A DNA stretch of 64,000 bases, taken from positions 124,001-188,000 of the forward strand of contig NZ_FMIR01000013.1 of assembly GCF_900095745.1 (NCBI RefSeq), given 5' to 3'. Source of the DNA: Microbacterium oxydans (GTDB lineage: Bacteria; Actinomycetota; Actinomycetes; Actinomycetales; Microbacteriaceae). The notes below the pieces were generated by a model. It was not told where the DNA came from. It saw nothing but the letters and a program-made list of their open reading frames with translations, and did no database searches. Positions 8,636 to 21,881 of the stretch are shown here, one piece after another. Position 1 is the stretch's first letter; every line of letters begins with the position of its first letter. Both the position numbers and the translations under genes were made by a program.

Positions 8636-9742
8636 TCAGACGGAGCGCTGCGAGCTCTCGCGCAGGATGATCTGCAGCGGCAGACGGGCCAGTACCGGCT
8701 CGGCGTCCACGTTCTCCAGGCGGCGGGCGAGCACCTGCACCGCTGCCCTCCCCAGGTCGATCATGGGCTGGCGGATCGTGGTGAGCGGGGGGCGGGACAG
8801 CGCCGCCGCCTCGATGCCGTCGAACCCGGTCACGAGAACGTCGTCCGGCACGCGGATGCCGGCGCCGCGCAGCACATCGAGCGCGCCGAGCGCCATCTGG
8901 TCGTTCGCCGCGATCAGGGCCGCGGGAGCCCCGGATGCGACGAGTTCCTCGGCGGCACGACGGCCGGATCCGCGCGTGAAGTCGCCGCGGAGAACGGACA
9001 CGTCGTCGAGGGAGCGGCCGGCAGCCGTGACCGCCGCCGCGAAACCCTCCCACCGCTGCAGGCCGTCCGGAGAGTCCGCCGGTCCGGCGAGGAAGGCGAG
9101 CCGCCCGTCTCCCACCTGGGCCAGGACGTGCCGGGTCAGCTCGGCCATCGCCTCGGCGTTGCTCACGGTGACGTGGTCGTAGTGGTCGCCGCGCGGCGGC
9201 CCGGAGAGCACCACGACCGGGATCCGCCGGGCGAGGCGCGCCAGCACGTCGTCGGGCACACTGCTCGCGAGCACCATGAGGCCGTCGACGCGGCCGGCCA
9301 TGTCGCGCACCGTCGAGCGATCGGGATCGTCGCGTCCGACGCCGACCATGAGCACGAAACCCTGCTTCCACGCCTCCAGCTCCGCGCCGCGCAGCACCTC
9401 GTCGAGGAAGAGCATCGAGGTGTGGCCGTCATCGGCATCCGCGTCATCGCGGACGATCGCGAACGGCGGCGCATCGGCGTCGGAGAGCACGTCCAGCGGC
9501 GGAGCGTCTTCCGCGGCGTCGAACCCGGGAAAGTACAGCCCGAGCACCCCGGTGCGGCGCTCCGCGAGACCTCGGGCACTGCCGCTGGGCACATAGCCCA
9601 GCGCGGACACGGCATCGAGCACGCGCTCCCGGGTGACTGGACGCACCGCATCCGGCGAGCGCAGCACGCGCGACACGGTGGCGATGGACACACCCGCCCG
9701 ATCGGCCACGTCGTACACGGTCGCCGCCTTGCTCACGGTCAT
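8636..9742 (-). CDS. LacI-family transcriptional regulator
   Basis: 368 residues. The N-terminal helix-turn-helix plus hinge helix is clear (TVYDVADRAGVSIATVSRVL, about residues 8-27), followed by a periplasmic-binding-protein-like sugar domain. It probably represses the importer/GH1 operon that begins 120 bp downstream, through the palindrome at 8571-8584. Its ATG overlaps the rsmI stop by 4 nt (ATGA), so it seems to be translated from the rsmI transcript rather than from its own promoter. The effector is inferred to be a beta-glucoside. Confidence 0.92.
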   Translation of the reverse strand: MTVSKAATVYDVADRAGVSIATVSRVLRSPDAVRPVTRERVLDAVSALGYVPSGSARGLAERRTGVLGLYFPGFDAAEDAPPLDVLSDADAPPFAIVRDDADADDGHTSMLFLDEVLRGAELEAWKQGFVLMVGVGRDDPDRSTVRDMAGRVDGLMVLASSVPDDVLARLARRIPVVVLSGPPRGDHYDHVTVSNAEAMAELTRHVLAQVGDGRLAFLAGPADSPDGLQRWEGFAAAVTAAGRSLDDVSVLRGDFTRGSGRRAAEELVASGAPAALIAANDQMALGALDVLRGAGIRVPDDVLVTGFDGIEAAALSRPPLTTIRQPMIDLGRAAVQVLARRLENVDAEPVLARLPLQIILRESSQRSV

Positions 9743-10566
9743 GCCCCTCCGGAGCGGGCGGCCAACGCGGCCTGGTAGAGGTCGCGGGAGGACAGGCCGG
9801 TGAGCGCCGCCACCTCGGAGGCGGCATCCTTCAGGCGGATGCCGTCGGCGACGAGTTTCTGCACCTGGGCGAGCGCGTCCTCCGGGGAGGCGTCGCGGCG
9901 GGAAGCACCCTCGACGACGACGACGATCTCACCCTTGACGCCGTTCTCGGCCCAGGCGACCAGCTCGGATGCCGTGCCGCGACGCACCTCCTCGTACAGT
10001 TTCGTGAGCTCGCGGCACACCGCGATCCGCCGCTCGTCGCCGAACGCCGCACCCATGTCGGCGAGCGCACTCGCGAGGCGGGCCGGGGACTCGAAGAACA
10101 CCATGGTGCGGGGCTCCGCGGCGAGGGCGCGGAGCGTCGAGCGGCGCTCCCCCGGCTTGCGCGGCAGGAAGCCCTCGAACGTGAAACGGTCGGTGGGGAG
10201 GCCCGAGATCGCGAGCGCCATCAGCACCGCACTCGGACCGGGGATCGCCGTCACCGTGACGCCCTGCGCCACGGCCTCGGCGACGAGCCCGTAACCCGGG
10301 TCGCTCACGGTCGGCATCCCGGCGTCGCTCATCACGACGATGTCGGTCTCCGCGGCGAGGGCGGCCAGTTCTGCCGCCTTCTGCTTCTCGTTGTGGTCGT
10401 GCAGCGCGATCAGACGTGGACGGTTTTCGATCTGCAGCGCCTTCAGGAGCCGCACCGTGGTGCGGGTGTCTTCCGCGACGACGACCTCGGCGTTCTCCAG
10501 CACCTCCACCAGGCGGCGAGACGCGTCGCCGAGATTTCCGATCGGAGTGGCGGCGAGGATGATCAC
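9739..10566 (-). CDS. rsmI: 16S rRNA (cytidine-2'-O)-methyltransferase RsmI
   Basis: Methylates the ribose of C1402 in 16S rRNA with S-adenosylmethionine. 275 residues, the normal length. Hallmarks of this tetrapyrrole-methylase-fold family are MIILAATPIGNLGDASRRLV, VVAEDTRTTVRLL, SDAGMPTVSDPG and the TFEGFLPRKPGER stretch. The start is a GTG at 10564-10566 with a TAAGCT box 6 nt upstream. It is divergent from the mannosyltransferase gene and overlaps the LacI regulator downstream. Confidence 0.95.
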   Translation of the reverse strand: MIILAATPIGNLGDASRRLVEVLENAEVVVAEDTRTTVRLLKALQIENRPRLIALHDHNEKQKAAELAALAAETDIVVMSDAGMPTVSDPGYGLVAEAVAQGVTVTAIPGPSAVLMALAISGLPTDRFTFEGFLPRKPGERRSTLRALAAEPRTMVFFESPARLASALADMGAAFGDERRIAVCRELTKLYEEVRRGTASELVAWAENGVKGEIVVVVEGASRRDASPEDALAQVQKLVADGIRLKDAASEVAALTGLSSRDLYQAALAARSGGA

Positions 10567-10572
10567 CCGCCC

Positions 10573-10578
10573 AGCTTA
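10573..10578 (-). promoter_or_regulatory. -10 box of leaderless rsmI promoter
   Basis: TAAGCT on the minus strand, 6 nt before the GTG start of rsmI. Back to back with the mannosyltransferase promoter box at 10590-10595. Confidence 0.55.
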
Positions 10579-10589
10579 GGCGCGTTGTC

Positions 10590-10595
10590 TAGGCT
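10590..10595 (+). promoter_or_regulatory. -10 box of leaderless mannosyltransferase promoter
   Basis: TAGGCT, 6 nt before the GTG at 10602. The two divergent start codons are only 35 bp apart, so both promoters share one very short control region. Confidence 0.55.
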
Positions 10596-10601
10596 GGACC
10601 G

Positions 10602-12155
10602 GTGACCGCGCCCGTACCCCTGCTCCCTGCTCCCGAGGCACGGCTGACGCGCTACGGACGGCTTCGCGATCGGGTGCTCCTCGCCCCCGACTGGGGGCGG
10701 GCGATCCGCTGGCTCGCCCCGCTGGTCATCACCGCCCTGGCCGCGGTCCTGCGGCTGATCGGCGTCGCCCATCCGCACGAACTGGCATTCGACGAGACCT
10801 ACTACGTCAAGGATGCCTGGTCGCTGTGGACCCTGGGCTATGAAGGCACCTGGGGCGACGGCGCGAACCAGGCGTTCCCGACCGGCGAGGATCTTCCGCT
10901 CTCCGACCAGGGTGCGTTCATCGTGCATCCGCCGCTGGGCAAGTGGCTGATCGCGCTGGGCATGGCGATCGGCGGCCCGGAGAACAGCGGCGGCTGGCGG
11001 CTGGCCACGGCCCTCTTCGGCACGGCATCCGTCTTGCTGGTGTACCTGATCGCCCGGCGCCTCAGCGGTTCGGTGGTCGTCGCGAGCGTGGCCGGAACCC
11101 TGCTCGCGATCGACGGACTCAGCATCGTGATGAGCAGGATCGCCCTGCTCGACGGCATCCTGACGTTCTTCATCCTGCTGGGCGTGCTGTTCATGCTGAT
11201 CGACCGGCAGCGGACGATCCCGGTGCTCGAGAGACGCGACCTCGACGCGCCAGACCCGTTCTGGGGGCCCGTCCTGTGGCGCCGTCCGTGGCTGGTCGCC
11301 GCGGGACTCGCCCTGGGCGCGGCGTGCGCCGTGAAGTGGTCGGGACTCTACGTCCTCGCCGGCTTCGGGCTGTACGTCGTGATCACCGATGCGCTGGCTC
11401 GGCGCCGCGCCGGCGTGGTGCTGTGGCCGACGGCCGCCGCGTTCCGCCAGGGCCCGGTCTCCTTCGTGCTGCTCGTCTTCCCGGCTCTCGCGGTCTACCT
11501 CATCAGCTGGACCGGCTGGCTCGTGACCGCCGGCGGCTATGACCGCAAGAGCGACACCAACCCCCTGCTCGCGCTGTGGAAGTACCACGAGTCGATGCTC
11601 GGATTCCACGTCGGCCTGAGCCGCGGGCATCCCTACGCGAGCCCCGCGTGGGAGTGGCCTCTGCTGCTGCGCCCGACCGCGGTCTGGGTCGACCCCTCCC
11701 CCTCGGGCTGCGGCACGGATCACTGCATCGGCGTGATCTCGGCCATCCCCAATCCGCTCATCTGGTACGGCGGGGTCGCTGCGGCCGTCTATCTGATCTA
11801 CCGCCTGGTGCGGAGCTGGATCACGCGGCAGCCGGTCGGGCCGGAGCTGACCGTTCCGCTCGTGGGCCTGGCGGTCACCTACCTGCCGTGGCTGATGTTC
11901 CCCGAGCGCACGATCTTCCAGTTCTACACGGTGGTGATGATGCCGTTCCTCGTGCTCGCCCTGGCGATGACGCTGCGGATCATCGCCGGAAAGCGGGAGG
12001 ATCCGCTGTACCGGCGGCAGTCCGGCGAGCGCACGGTGATCATCTTCCTCACGTTCGTGGTGCTGGTCTCGGCGTTCTTCCTGCCGCTGTGGACCGGGAT
12101 GAGCGTGCCGTACGAGTTCTGGCTGCTGCACAACTGGCTGCCCGGCTGGGTGTGA
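10602..12155 (+). CDS. pmt: protein O-mannosyltransferase (GT39 / PMT family)
   Basis: Membrane enzyme that transfers mannose from polyprenyl-phosphate-mannose to Ser/Thr of exported proteins during Sec translocation, as shown for actinobacterial Pmt. 517 residues, about ten hydrophobic spans. The first large loop has the catalytic acidic pair (FDETYYVKDAWSLWTLGYEG), and MSRIALLDGILTFF follows, both typical of PMT proteins. The C-terminal PMT four-span region ends in FWLLHNWLPGW. The start is a GTG behind a TAGGCT box. It converges on the Lrp gene with a 4-bp gap. Confidence 0.92.
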   Translation: MTAPVPLLPAPEARLTRYGRLRDRVLLAPDWGRAIRWLAPLVITALAAVLRLIGVAHPHELAFDETYYVKDAWSLWTLGYEGTWGDGANQAFPTGEDLPLSDQGAFIVHPPLGKWLIALGMAIGGPENSGGWRLATALFGTASVLLVYLIARRLSGSVVVASVAGTLLAIDGLSIVMSRIALLDGILTFFILLGVLFMLIDRQRTIPVLERRDLDAPDPFWGPVLWRRPWLVAAGLALGAACAVKWSGLYVLAGFGLYVVITDALARRRAGVVLWPTAAAFRQGPVSFVLLVFPALAVYLISWTGWLVTAGGYDRKSDTNPLLALWKYHESMLGFHVGLSRGHPYASPAWEWPLLLRPTAVWVDPSPSGCGTDHCIGVISAIPNPLIWYGGVAAAVYLIYRLVRSWITRQPVGPELTVPLVGLAVTYLPWLMFPERTIFQFYTVVMMPFLVLALAMTLRIIAGKREDPLYRRQSGERTVIIFLTFVVLVSAFFLPLWTGMSVPYEFWLLHNWLPGWV

Positions 12156-12159
12156 GGCG

Positions 12160-12642
12160 CTAGGCGGGATCGTCCGTCGCGACGTGGTCCACCAGCGGCA
12201 GCACCCGCCCCGACAAGTGGGTGCGCATCGCGATCGACGACGCCGTCCGGGCGACGCCGGGCACGAGCGCGACCCGGTCGAGCACCTCCTGCAGCCGTGT
12301 GGCATCCCGCGCGACCAGCCGCAGCTGCATGTCGCTGGCGCCCGTGACGGTGTGCATGTCGACGATCTCGGGCACCGCGTTCGCGAGGGCCGTCGCCACC
12401 TCGTCGTGCCCGACCTTCTGATCGATCTCGACCAGGCAGAAGGCGACCACGCCGTAGCCGAAACCGGCCGGGTCGACGCGCGGCACGATCGCCTCGATCA
12501 CCCCGCCCTCGTGGAGGCGCGCGAGACGGCTCGTCGCGGTGCCGCGGGCGATCCCGAGACGCCGCGCGACCTCCAGGATCGGCAGCTGCGGCGACTCGGT
12601 GAGCAGCCGGATGAGCTGGGCGTCGAGGCGATCGATGCGCAT
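12160..12642 (-). CDS. Lrp/AsnC-family transcriptional regulator
   Basis: 160 residues. An N-terminal winged helix (RIDRLDAQLIRLLTESPQLPILEVARRLG...) is followed by an AsnC-type ligand domain (RAM). This class senses amino acids. It is the last gene of an operon with an amino-acid permease and an aminotransferase (3-bp gap), so it most likely controls that operon and senses the amino acid handled there. A palindrome and repeats lie in front of the first gene of the operon. Confidence 0.92.
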   Translation of the reverse strand: MRIDRLDAQLIRLLTESPQLPILEVARRLGIARGTATSRLARLHEGGVIEAIVPRVDPAGFGYGVVAFCLVEIDQKVGHDEVATALANAVPEIVDMHTVTGASDMQLRLVARDATRLQEVLDRVALVPGVARTASSIAMRTHLSGRVLPLVDHVATDDPA

Positions 12643-12645
12643 CGG

Positions 12646-14049
12646 CTACTCCCTCGGCACGCCGGCCCGCGCGTATCCCCTGGTCGCACGGGCGACGAGG
12701 AGGAGCACACCGGTGAGGGCGAGAGTCAAAAGCAGCTGGATGCGCGCGGCCGGGTCGATCATCGCGAGTGCGATCACCGCGGCGAGCAGCACCAGGCACA
12801 GCCACGACAACCACGGGAAGCCCCACATCCGCATCGGCATCTCCTCGCCCGTGCGATCCGCGCGGGTGCGGAGGATGATCTGCGCGACCGCCGTGGCCGT
12901 CCAGATCACGAGCAGCGTCGAGCCGACCACGTTCAGGAGCGCGGGGAGGACGACGTCGGGGAAGGCCCAGTTGAGTCCGACCGTCACGAAGCCGAAGGCG
13001 ACCGAGGCCAGCACGGCGACGAACGGCACGCCCTTGAGGCTCGTGCGGGTGGCGGCCAGCGGAGCGAGTCCGCGCTCCCCCAGCGAGTAGGCCATGCGGG
13101 AGGCGCCGTAGATGTTCGCGTTCATGGCCGACAGCAGCGCGATGATCACGATCAGGTCCATCACGAGTCCGACGCCTGGCACGTTCAGAGTCTCGAGCAC
13201 CGCCGAGAACGGACCGTCCTTGACCGCGGGATCGTTCCACGGCAGCACGGCCACGATCACGAAGATCGATCCGACGTAGAACACGAGGATGCGCACGAGC
13301 ACCTCGCGCACGATGCGGCGGATGTTGTGCGCGGGGTCGTTCGACTCGGCGGCGGCGATCGCGACGACCTCGGTGCCTCCGAACGCGAACACCACGATGA
13401 GCAGGGCGCCCGCGATGCCGGCGATGCCGTTCGGGGCGAAGCCGCCGTTGTCGACGAGGTTCGCGATGCCGGTCGCCGGCACGCCGGGGATGAGTCCGAC
13501 GATCGCGCACACGCCCACGATCAGGAAGGCGATGATCGCCGCGACCTTGATCGCCGCGAACCAGAACTCGAAGCGGCCGTAGTTGCGCACACCGAACAGG
13601 TTCACGGCGGTGAGCGCCACGACGAAGATCAGCACCCACACCCAGGCGGGGATGCCGGGGGTCCAGTTCGCCACGATCGCCCCGGCACCCGTCGCCTCGG
13701 CGGCGATCACGACGACCAGCTGGATCCAGTAGAGCCATCCGACCGCACTGCCGGCGCTGCGGCCCATCGCCTTCTGGGCGTACGAGCTGAAAGCGCCGGA
13801 GCTCGGTCGTGCCGCCACCATCTCGGCCAGCATCGCCATCACGAGCACGACGATGCCACCGGCCACGAGATAGGAGACCAGGACGGCGGGACCGGCGATG
13901 CTGATCGCCTGGCCGGATCCGACGAACAGGCCGGCGCCGATCGCGCCGCCGAGCCCCATCATCGAGATCTGGCGGCGGGTCAGCCCCGGATGCAGACCCT
14001 TGGTGGTCGTCGTGGTGGGCGGGAGTTCTGTCGCGCGGTCGCCGGTCAC
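12646..14049 (-). CDS. amino-acid permease (APC superfamily)
   Basis: Proton-coupled amino-acid transporter of the inner membrane, 467 residues, about twelve spans. The family start is clear: GLHPGLTRRQISMMGLGG and IGAGLFVGSG, then FSSYAQKAMGRSAGSAVGW. It resembles the GABA/aromatic permease group. It overlaps the aminotransferase stop by 4 nt and is followed 3 bp later by the Lrp regulator. The substrate is probably the amino acid transaminated by the upstream enzyme; which one cannot be told. Confidence 0.92.
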   Translation of the reverse strand: MTGDRATELPPTTTTTKGLHPGLTRRQISMMGLGGAIGAGLFVGSGQAISIAGPAVLVSYLVAGGIVVLVMAMLAEMVAARPSSGAFSSYAQKAMGRSAGSAVGWLYWIQLVVVIAAEATGAGAIVANWTPGIPAWVWVLIFVVALTAVNLFGVRNYGRFEFWFAAIKVAAIIAFLIVGVCAIVGLIPGVPATGIANLVDNGGFAPNGIAGIAGALLIVVFAFGGTEVVAIAAAESNDPAHNIRRIVREVLVRILVFYVGSIFVIVAVLPWNDPAVKDGPFSAVLETLNVPGVGLVMDLIVIIALLSAMNANIYGASRMAYSLGERGLAPLAATRTSLKGVPFVAVLASVAFGFVTVGLNWAFPDVVLPALLNVVGSTLLVIWTATAVAQIILRTRADRTGEEMPMRMWGFPWLSWLCLVLLAAVIALAMIDPAARIQLLLTLALTGVLLLVARATRGYARAGVPRE

Positions 14050-15113
14050 GCGCCGACCTCCACACGCGCGGCGGCGAGCGCCTGCTCGACGCGATCGATG
14101 TCGGTCGCGGAGCCGGAGGAGATGCGGATCCCCTCGCCGGCGAAGGCGCGGGCGACGACGCCGCCCTCCTGCAGCAGTTCCTCGAGCTCCGCCGTGCGGT
14201 CACCCGACGGCACCCAGACGAAGTTCGCCTGCGAGGGCACGGCCGGCCAGCCGGCCGCGGTGAGCACGTCGTGCAGGCGGTCGCGTTGCTCGATCACCTC
14301 GCCGATGCGCGTCGCGAGCTCCTCTTCGGCATCCAGCGAGGCGAGGGCGGCCGTCTGGGCGAGGTCGGTGACCCCGAACGGCACGGCGACTTTCCGCTGG
14401 TTCTCGGCGACGGCGGCCGGGGCGATCGCGTAGCCGATGCGCAGCCCGGCGAGCCCGTACGCCTTGGAGAACGTGTGCAGCACGGCCACGTGCGGATGCC
14501 GACGGAACAGCTCGATGCCGGCGCCGCGGCTCGCGGTCGTGTCGAAGTGCACGTACGCCTCATCGATCACCACGAGCACGTCGTGCGGCACGGCGGCGAC
14601 GAAGCGCTCCAGCTCGTCGGCGCCGACCACGGTTCCGGTCGGGTTGTTCGGGTTGCACACGAAGATCAGCCGCGTCTGCGGGGTGATCGCGGCGAGCATC
14701 GCGTCGAGGTCGTGCGCGTGATCGGCATCGAGGGGCACGGCCACCGGTGTGACCCCGGCGATGCGGACCAGCGAGGGATACGCCTCGAACGACCGCCAGG
14801 CGAAGATCACCTCGTCGCCGTCACCGGCCACCGCGTGGATGAGCTGCGAGGCGATCTCGACCGAACCCGCACCGACGGTGACCTCGGCCGGGTCGACGCC
14901 GTAGCGGGCAGCGAGCCGTTCGCGGAGGGCGGCGGCACTCATATCCGGGTAGCGGTTGATGCCGTCGACCCGGTCGCGCACGGCCTGGGCGACCGAAGGA
15001 AGCGGCGGATGCGGCGATTCGTTCGAGGAGAGCTTGGAGGCACCGGCCGGGGCCGAGCGGCCCTGACGGTACGCGGGAACGGCGTCGAGTCCGGCACGGG
15101 TGGGGAGAGGCAT
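14046..15113 (-). CDS. pat: class I/II aminotransferase, HisC-like / putative phenylalanine (aromatic) aminotransferase
   Basis: PLP enzyme, 355 residues. Motifs: SSNESPHPPLPSVAQAV near the N terminus (the Pat-type variant of the HisC entry), CNPNNPTGT, VVIDEAYVHF, and the PLP lysine in TFSKAYGLAGLRIGY. The linkage to a permease and an Lrp regulator rather than to his genes argues for an aromatic or other amino-acid aminotransferase rather than histidine synthesis. The ATG at 15113 is used because the promoter -10 box at 15155-15160 would leave the in-frame ATG at 15155 untranscribed. Confidence 0.85.
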   Translation of the reverse strand: MPLPTRAGLDAVPAYRQGRSAPAGASKLSSNESPHPPLPSVAQAVRDRVDGINRYPDMSAAALRERLAARYGVDPAEVTVGAGSVEIASQLIHAVAGDGDEVIFAWRSFEAYPSLVRIAGVTPVAVPLDADHAHDLDAMLAAITPQTRLIFVCNPNNPTGTVVGADELERFVAAVPHDVLVVIDEAYVHFDTTASRGAGIELFRRHPHVAVLHTFSKAYGLAGLRIGYAIAPAAVAENQRKVAVPFGVTDLAQTAALASLDAEEELATRIGEVIEQRDRLHDVLTAAGWPAVPSQANFVWVPSGDRTAELEELLQEGGVVARAFAGEGIRISSGSATDIDRVEQALAAARVEVGA

Positions 15114-15154
15114 CGTCAGAGCATCCTTGCTGTGATCGCGGGTGGGGTCGCGCA

Positions 15155-15184
15155 ACAGTAGAACGGATGCCCGGCGCTGAGCAA
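15155..15184 (-). promoter_or_regulatory. promoter of the aminotransferase-permease-Lrp operon
   Basis: On the minus strand TTGCTC (15179-15184), an 18-nt spacer and TACTGT (15155-15160). The start point would be near 15148, about 35 nt before the aminotransferase ATG. Confidence 0.5.
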
Positions 15185-15218
15185 TCGGTGCACCGAATGC
15201 TGCGCAACCCGCGCAACC
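15185..15218. promoter_or_regulatory. candidate Lrp operator region
   Basis: A perfect 12-bp palindrome TCGGTGCACCGA (15185-15196) lies directly upstream of the -35 box, followed by two copies of GCGCAACC spaced 9 bp apart (15202-15209 and 15211-15218). GTGCACC occurs again near 15253. Repeated sites next to a promoter are normal for Lrp proteins; binding here is inferred. Confidence 0.45.
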
Positions 15219-15276
15219 GGACGGTGTCTGCGCGCGAATTGCTGTGCAGATTGTGCACCCGCAACCAGCGCTGGGG

Positions 15277-17079
<1,803 letters not shown>

Positions 17080-17083
17080 ACGG

Positions 17084-17953
17084 CTATCCTCTCGCCTCCG
17101 CCGCTGTCTCGGCCAGGTTGGCGAGAAGCTGCAACCGCTCTCGACTGGCGGAACCCGGCTCCGCGGAGAACACGATCATCTGCAGCCCGCGGTCGGACGC
17201 GAGATCCATCGCCTGGTACGTGAGGTCGAGGTCGCCGACGACCGGGTGATGGATCGTCTTCAGGCCCGCGCGGTGTTCGCGGACGTCGTGAGTTCCCCAG
17301 AGCCTCCGGAAGAGATCGCTGCGGGTGGACAGCTCGCCGACGAGGTCGCTGAGCCTCCGGTCGTATGGCGAACGGCCCGCCTCGGTACGCAGCACGGCGA
17401 CGATCTGCCGCGTCTGGGCGTCCCAGTCCCGGTAGAAGGTCTGCGCGCGGGACTCGAGGAAGATGAAGCGCGCGGCATTCGCGGGTGCAGGAGCATCGTC
17501 GAGCATCTCCGAGAAGAGAGCGCGTCCGAGTGCGTTGGTCGCGACGGCATCCAAACGGCCGTTCTGCACATAGACGGGGACCGTGGACATCGCATCGATC
17601 GTCTGTCGCGTGGCAGCGGAGACCTGGACTGCCCGCGCCGGACGCTCGCTCTGTCGCGGACGTGCGCCCGCATTCGCGGCGCGGATCAGGTCGTGCAGGT
17701 GCGCATGCTCGGCCTCGTCGAGGCGCAGCGCGCGGCTGACGCCGTCGATGACGGCATCCGACACGCCCTTGGCCTGACCCCGTTCGAGGCGCTTGTAGTA
17801 CTCGGGACTCATCCCGGCCACGAGGGCGACCTCTTCTCGACGCAGCCCCGGCACACGGCGACGTCCGCCGAAATCCGGCAGGCCCACCTCCTCGGGGGTG
17901 AGTCTCGCGCGCCTCGTCGTGAGGAAATCGCCGATGGCGTCCGGAGTGTCCAT
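17084..17953 (-). CDS. XRE-family regulator with MmyB-like ligand domain
   Basis: 289 residues. The helix-turn-helix is at about 30-75 ([24 protein letters not shown]), followed by an MmyB-type PAS-like domain that binds small hydrophobic ligands in known members. It is divergent from the aldo-keto reductase at 18079, the usual arrangement in this family, where the regulator controls the neighbouring oxidoreductase. The start is the ATG at 17951-17953; a TAGTTT box lies 7 nt upstream. Confidence 0.9.
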   Translation of the reverse strand: MDTPDAIGDFLTTRRARLTPEEVGLPDFGGRRRVPGLRREEVALVAGMSPEYYKRLERGQAKGVSDAVIDGVSRALRLDEAEHAHLHDLIRAANAGARPRQSERPARAVQVSAATRQTIDAMSTVPVYVQNGRLDAVATNALGRALFSEMLDDAPAPANAARFIFLESRAQTFYRDWDAQTRQIVAVLRTEAGRSPYDRRLSDLVGELSTRSDLFRRLWGTHDVREHRAGLKTIHHPVVGDLDLTYQAMDLASDRGLQMIVFSAEPGSASRERLQLLANLAETAAEARG

Positions 17954-17960
17954 GCGATCG

Positions 17961-17966
17961 AAACTA
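17961..17966 (-). promoter_or_regulatory. -10 box of leaderless XRE/MmyB regulator promoter
   Basis: TAGTTT on the minus strand, 7 nt before the ATG of the regulator. Confidence 0.5.
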
Positions 17967-17983
17967 CGCCGAACCGGACACGG

Positions 17984-17996
17984 CAGGGGGTCCCTG
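17984..17996. promoter_or_regulatory. inverted repeat between regulator and aldo-keto reductase
   Basis: CAGGG-GGT-CCCTG in the 125-bp divergent gap. A short dyad that could be the regulator's operator; chance cannot be excluded in such GC-rich DNA. Confidence 0.3.
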
Positions 17997-18078
17997 CGGG
18001 GGCACCCATAGACAGGGCCGCGCTGAATCCGGAGAAAACGGGTTTGCTCGAAGCACGGAACGCAGACGAAGGAATGAC

Positions 18079-19059
<981 letters not shown>

Positions 19060-19086
19060 CCCGCGGCGTTGGAGTGAGCCCGTCGG

Positions 19087-19656
19087 TCAGCCGACCAGGA
19101 GCTCGACGGGGCGCGAGGCCGCGTAACCCACGAGCGGCAGGGCACGCTCGGCGGCGAGAGAGATGCGCGCCTGCAGCACATCCGAGGCGATCTCGTAGCC
19201 GTCGAAGTCGGTGTTGCTCGCGTAGACGCCGACCGGGAGGGTGAGCGCCTGGAAGAACGCGAACAGCGGCCGCAGCTGGTGCTCGATGATCAGCGCGTGC
19301 TTCTCGCCGCCGCCGGTCGCCGCGAGCAGCACGGGCTTTCCCACCAGGTCGTACTGCCCGACGAAGTCGAAGAGGTGCTTGAAGAGACCGGTGAACGAGG
19401 CCCGATAGACGGGGCTGCCCACGATCAGCAGGTCGGCAGACTCGATCGCCTGCAGCTGCGCCTCGACCTCCGGCGGCAGCTGGTCGCGCTGGAGCGCGCC
19501 CGCGAGGCCAGGACCGATCTGCGTCAGCTCGATGAGCTGCGACTCGACCTCGGCGCGCTCGGCGACGGCGGCCGTGATCGCGCGGACGAGGGCGGTCGTC
19601 TTGCTCGGCTCGTGCAGGGATCCCGACACGGCCACGACGCGGAACGGAGCTGTCAT
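19087..19656 (-). CDS. NADPH-dependent FMN reductase (MsuE/SsuE-like)
   Basis: Flavodoxin-fold reductase, 189 residues, that makes free FMNH2. The phosphate-binding loop SGSLHEPSKTTALV (about residues 11-24), VGSPVYRASFTGLFKHLFDF and ATGGGEKHAL are typical of the MsuE/SsuE group, which feeds two-component monooxygenases. No such monooxygenase is adjacent; the nearest are at 28-29 kb and 34-36 kb. A TAGCTT box lies 6 nt before the ATG. Confidence 0.9.
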   Translation of the reverse strand: MTAPFRVVAVSGSLHEPSKTTALVRAITAAVAERAEVESQLIELTQIGPGLAGALQRDQLPPEVEAQLQAIESADLLIVGSPVYRASFTGLFKHLFDFVGQYDLVGKPVLLAATGGGEKHALIIEHQLRPLFAFFQALTLPVGVYASNTDFDGYEIASDVLQARISLAAERALPLVGYAASRPVELLVG

Positions 19657-19662
19657 GCCTCG

Positions 19663-19668
19663 AAGCTA
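19663..19668 (-). promoter_or_regulatory. -10 box of leaderless FMN reductase promoter
   Basis: TAGCTT on the minus strand, 6 nt before the ATG at 19656. It sits right next to the strong hairpin at 19677-19711. Confidence 0.5.
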
Positions 19669-19676
19669 CTCACGAC

Positions 19677-19711
19677 GACGCCCCGTGTCGCGCGGAGCGA
19701 CACGGGGCGTC
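19677..19711 (-). terminator. hairpin terminator after the aldo-keto reductase
   Basis: Perfect 15-bp stem GACGCCCCGTGTCGC / GCGACACGGGGCGTC with a 5-nt loop, 35 bp past the stop of the 19746-20582 gene. There is no U run, as is common for actinobacterial terminators. Confidence 0.7.
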
Positions 19712-19745
19712 ATGTAGGCCGGGAGGCCCGATCCGATCACCCGGG

Positions 19746-21867
<2,122 letters not shown>

Positions 21868-21868
<1 letters not shown>

Positions 21869-21873
21869 ACGAT
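21868..21873 (+). promoter_or_regulatory. -10 box of hrpA promoter
   Basis: TACGAT, 8 nt before the hrpA ATG. The intervening GGAGGG is too close to the ATG to work as a normal ribosome site, so a leaderless or nearly leaderless mRNA is likely. Confidence 0.45.
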
Positions 21874-21881
21874 GGAGGGCT

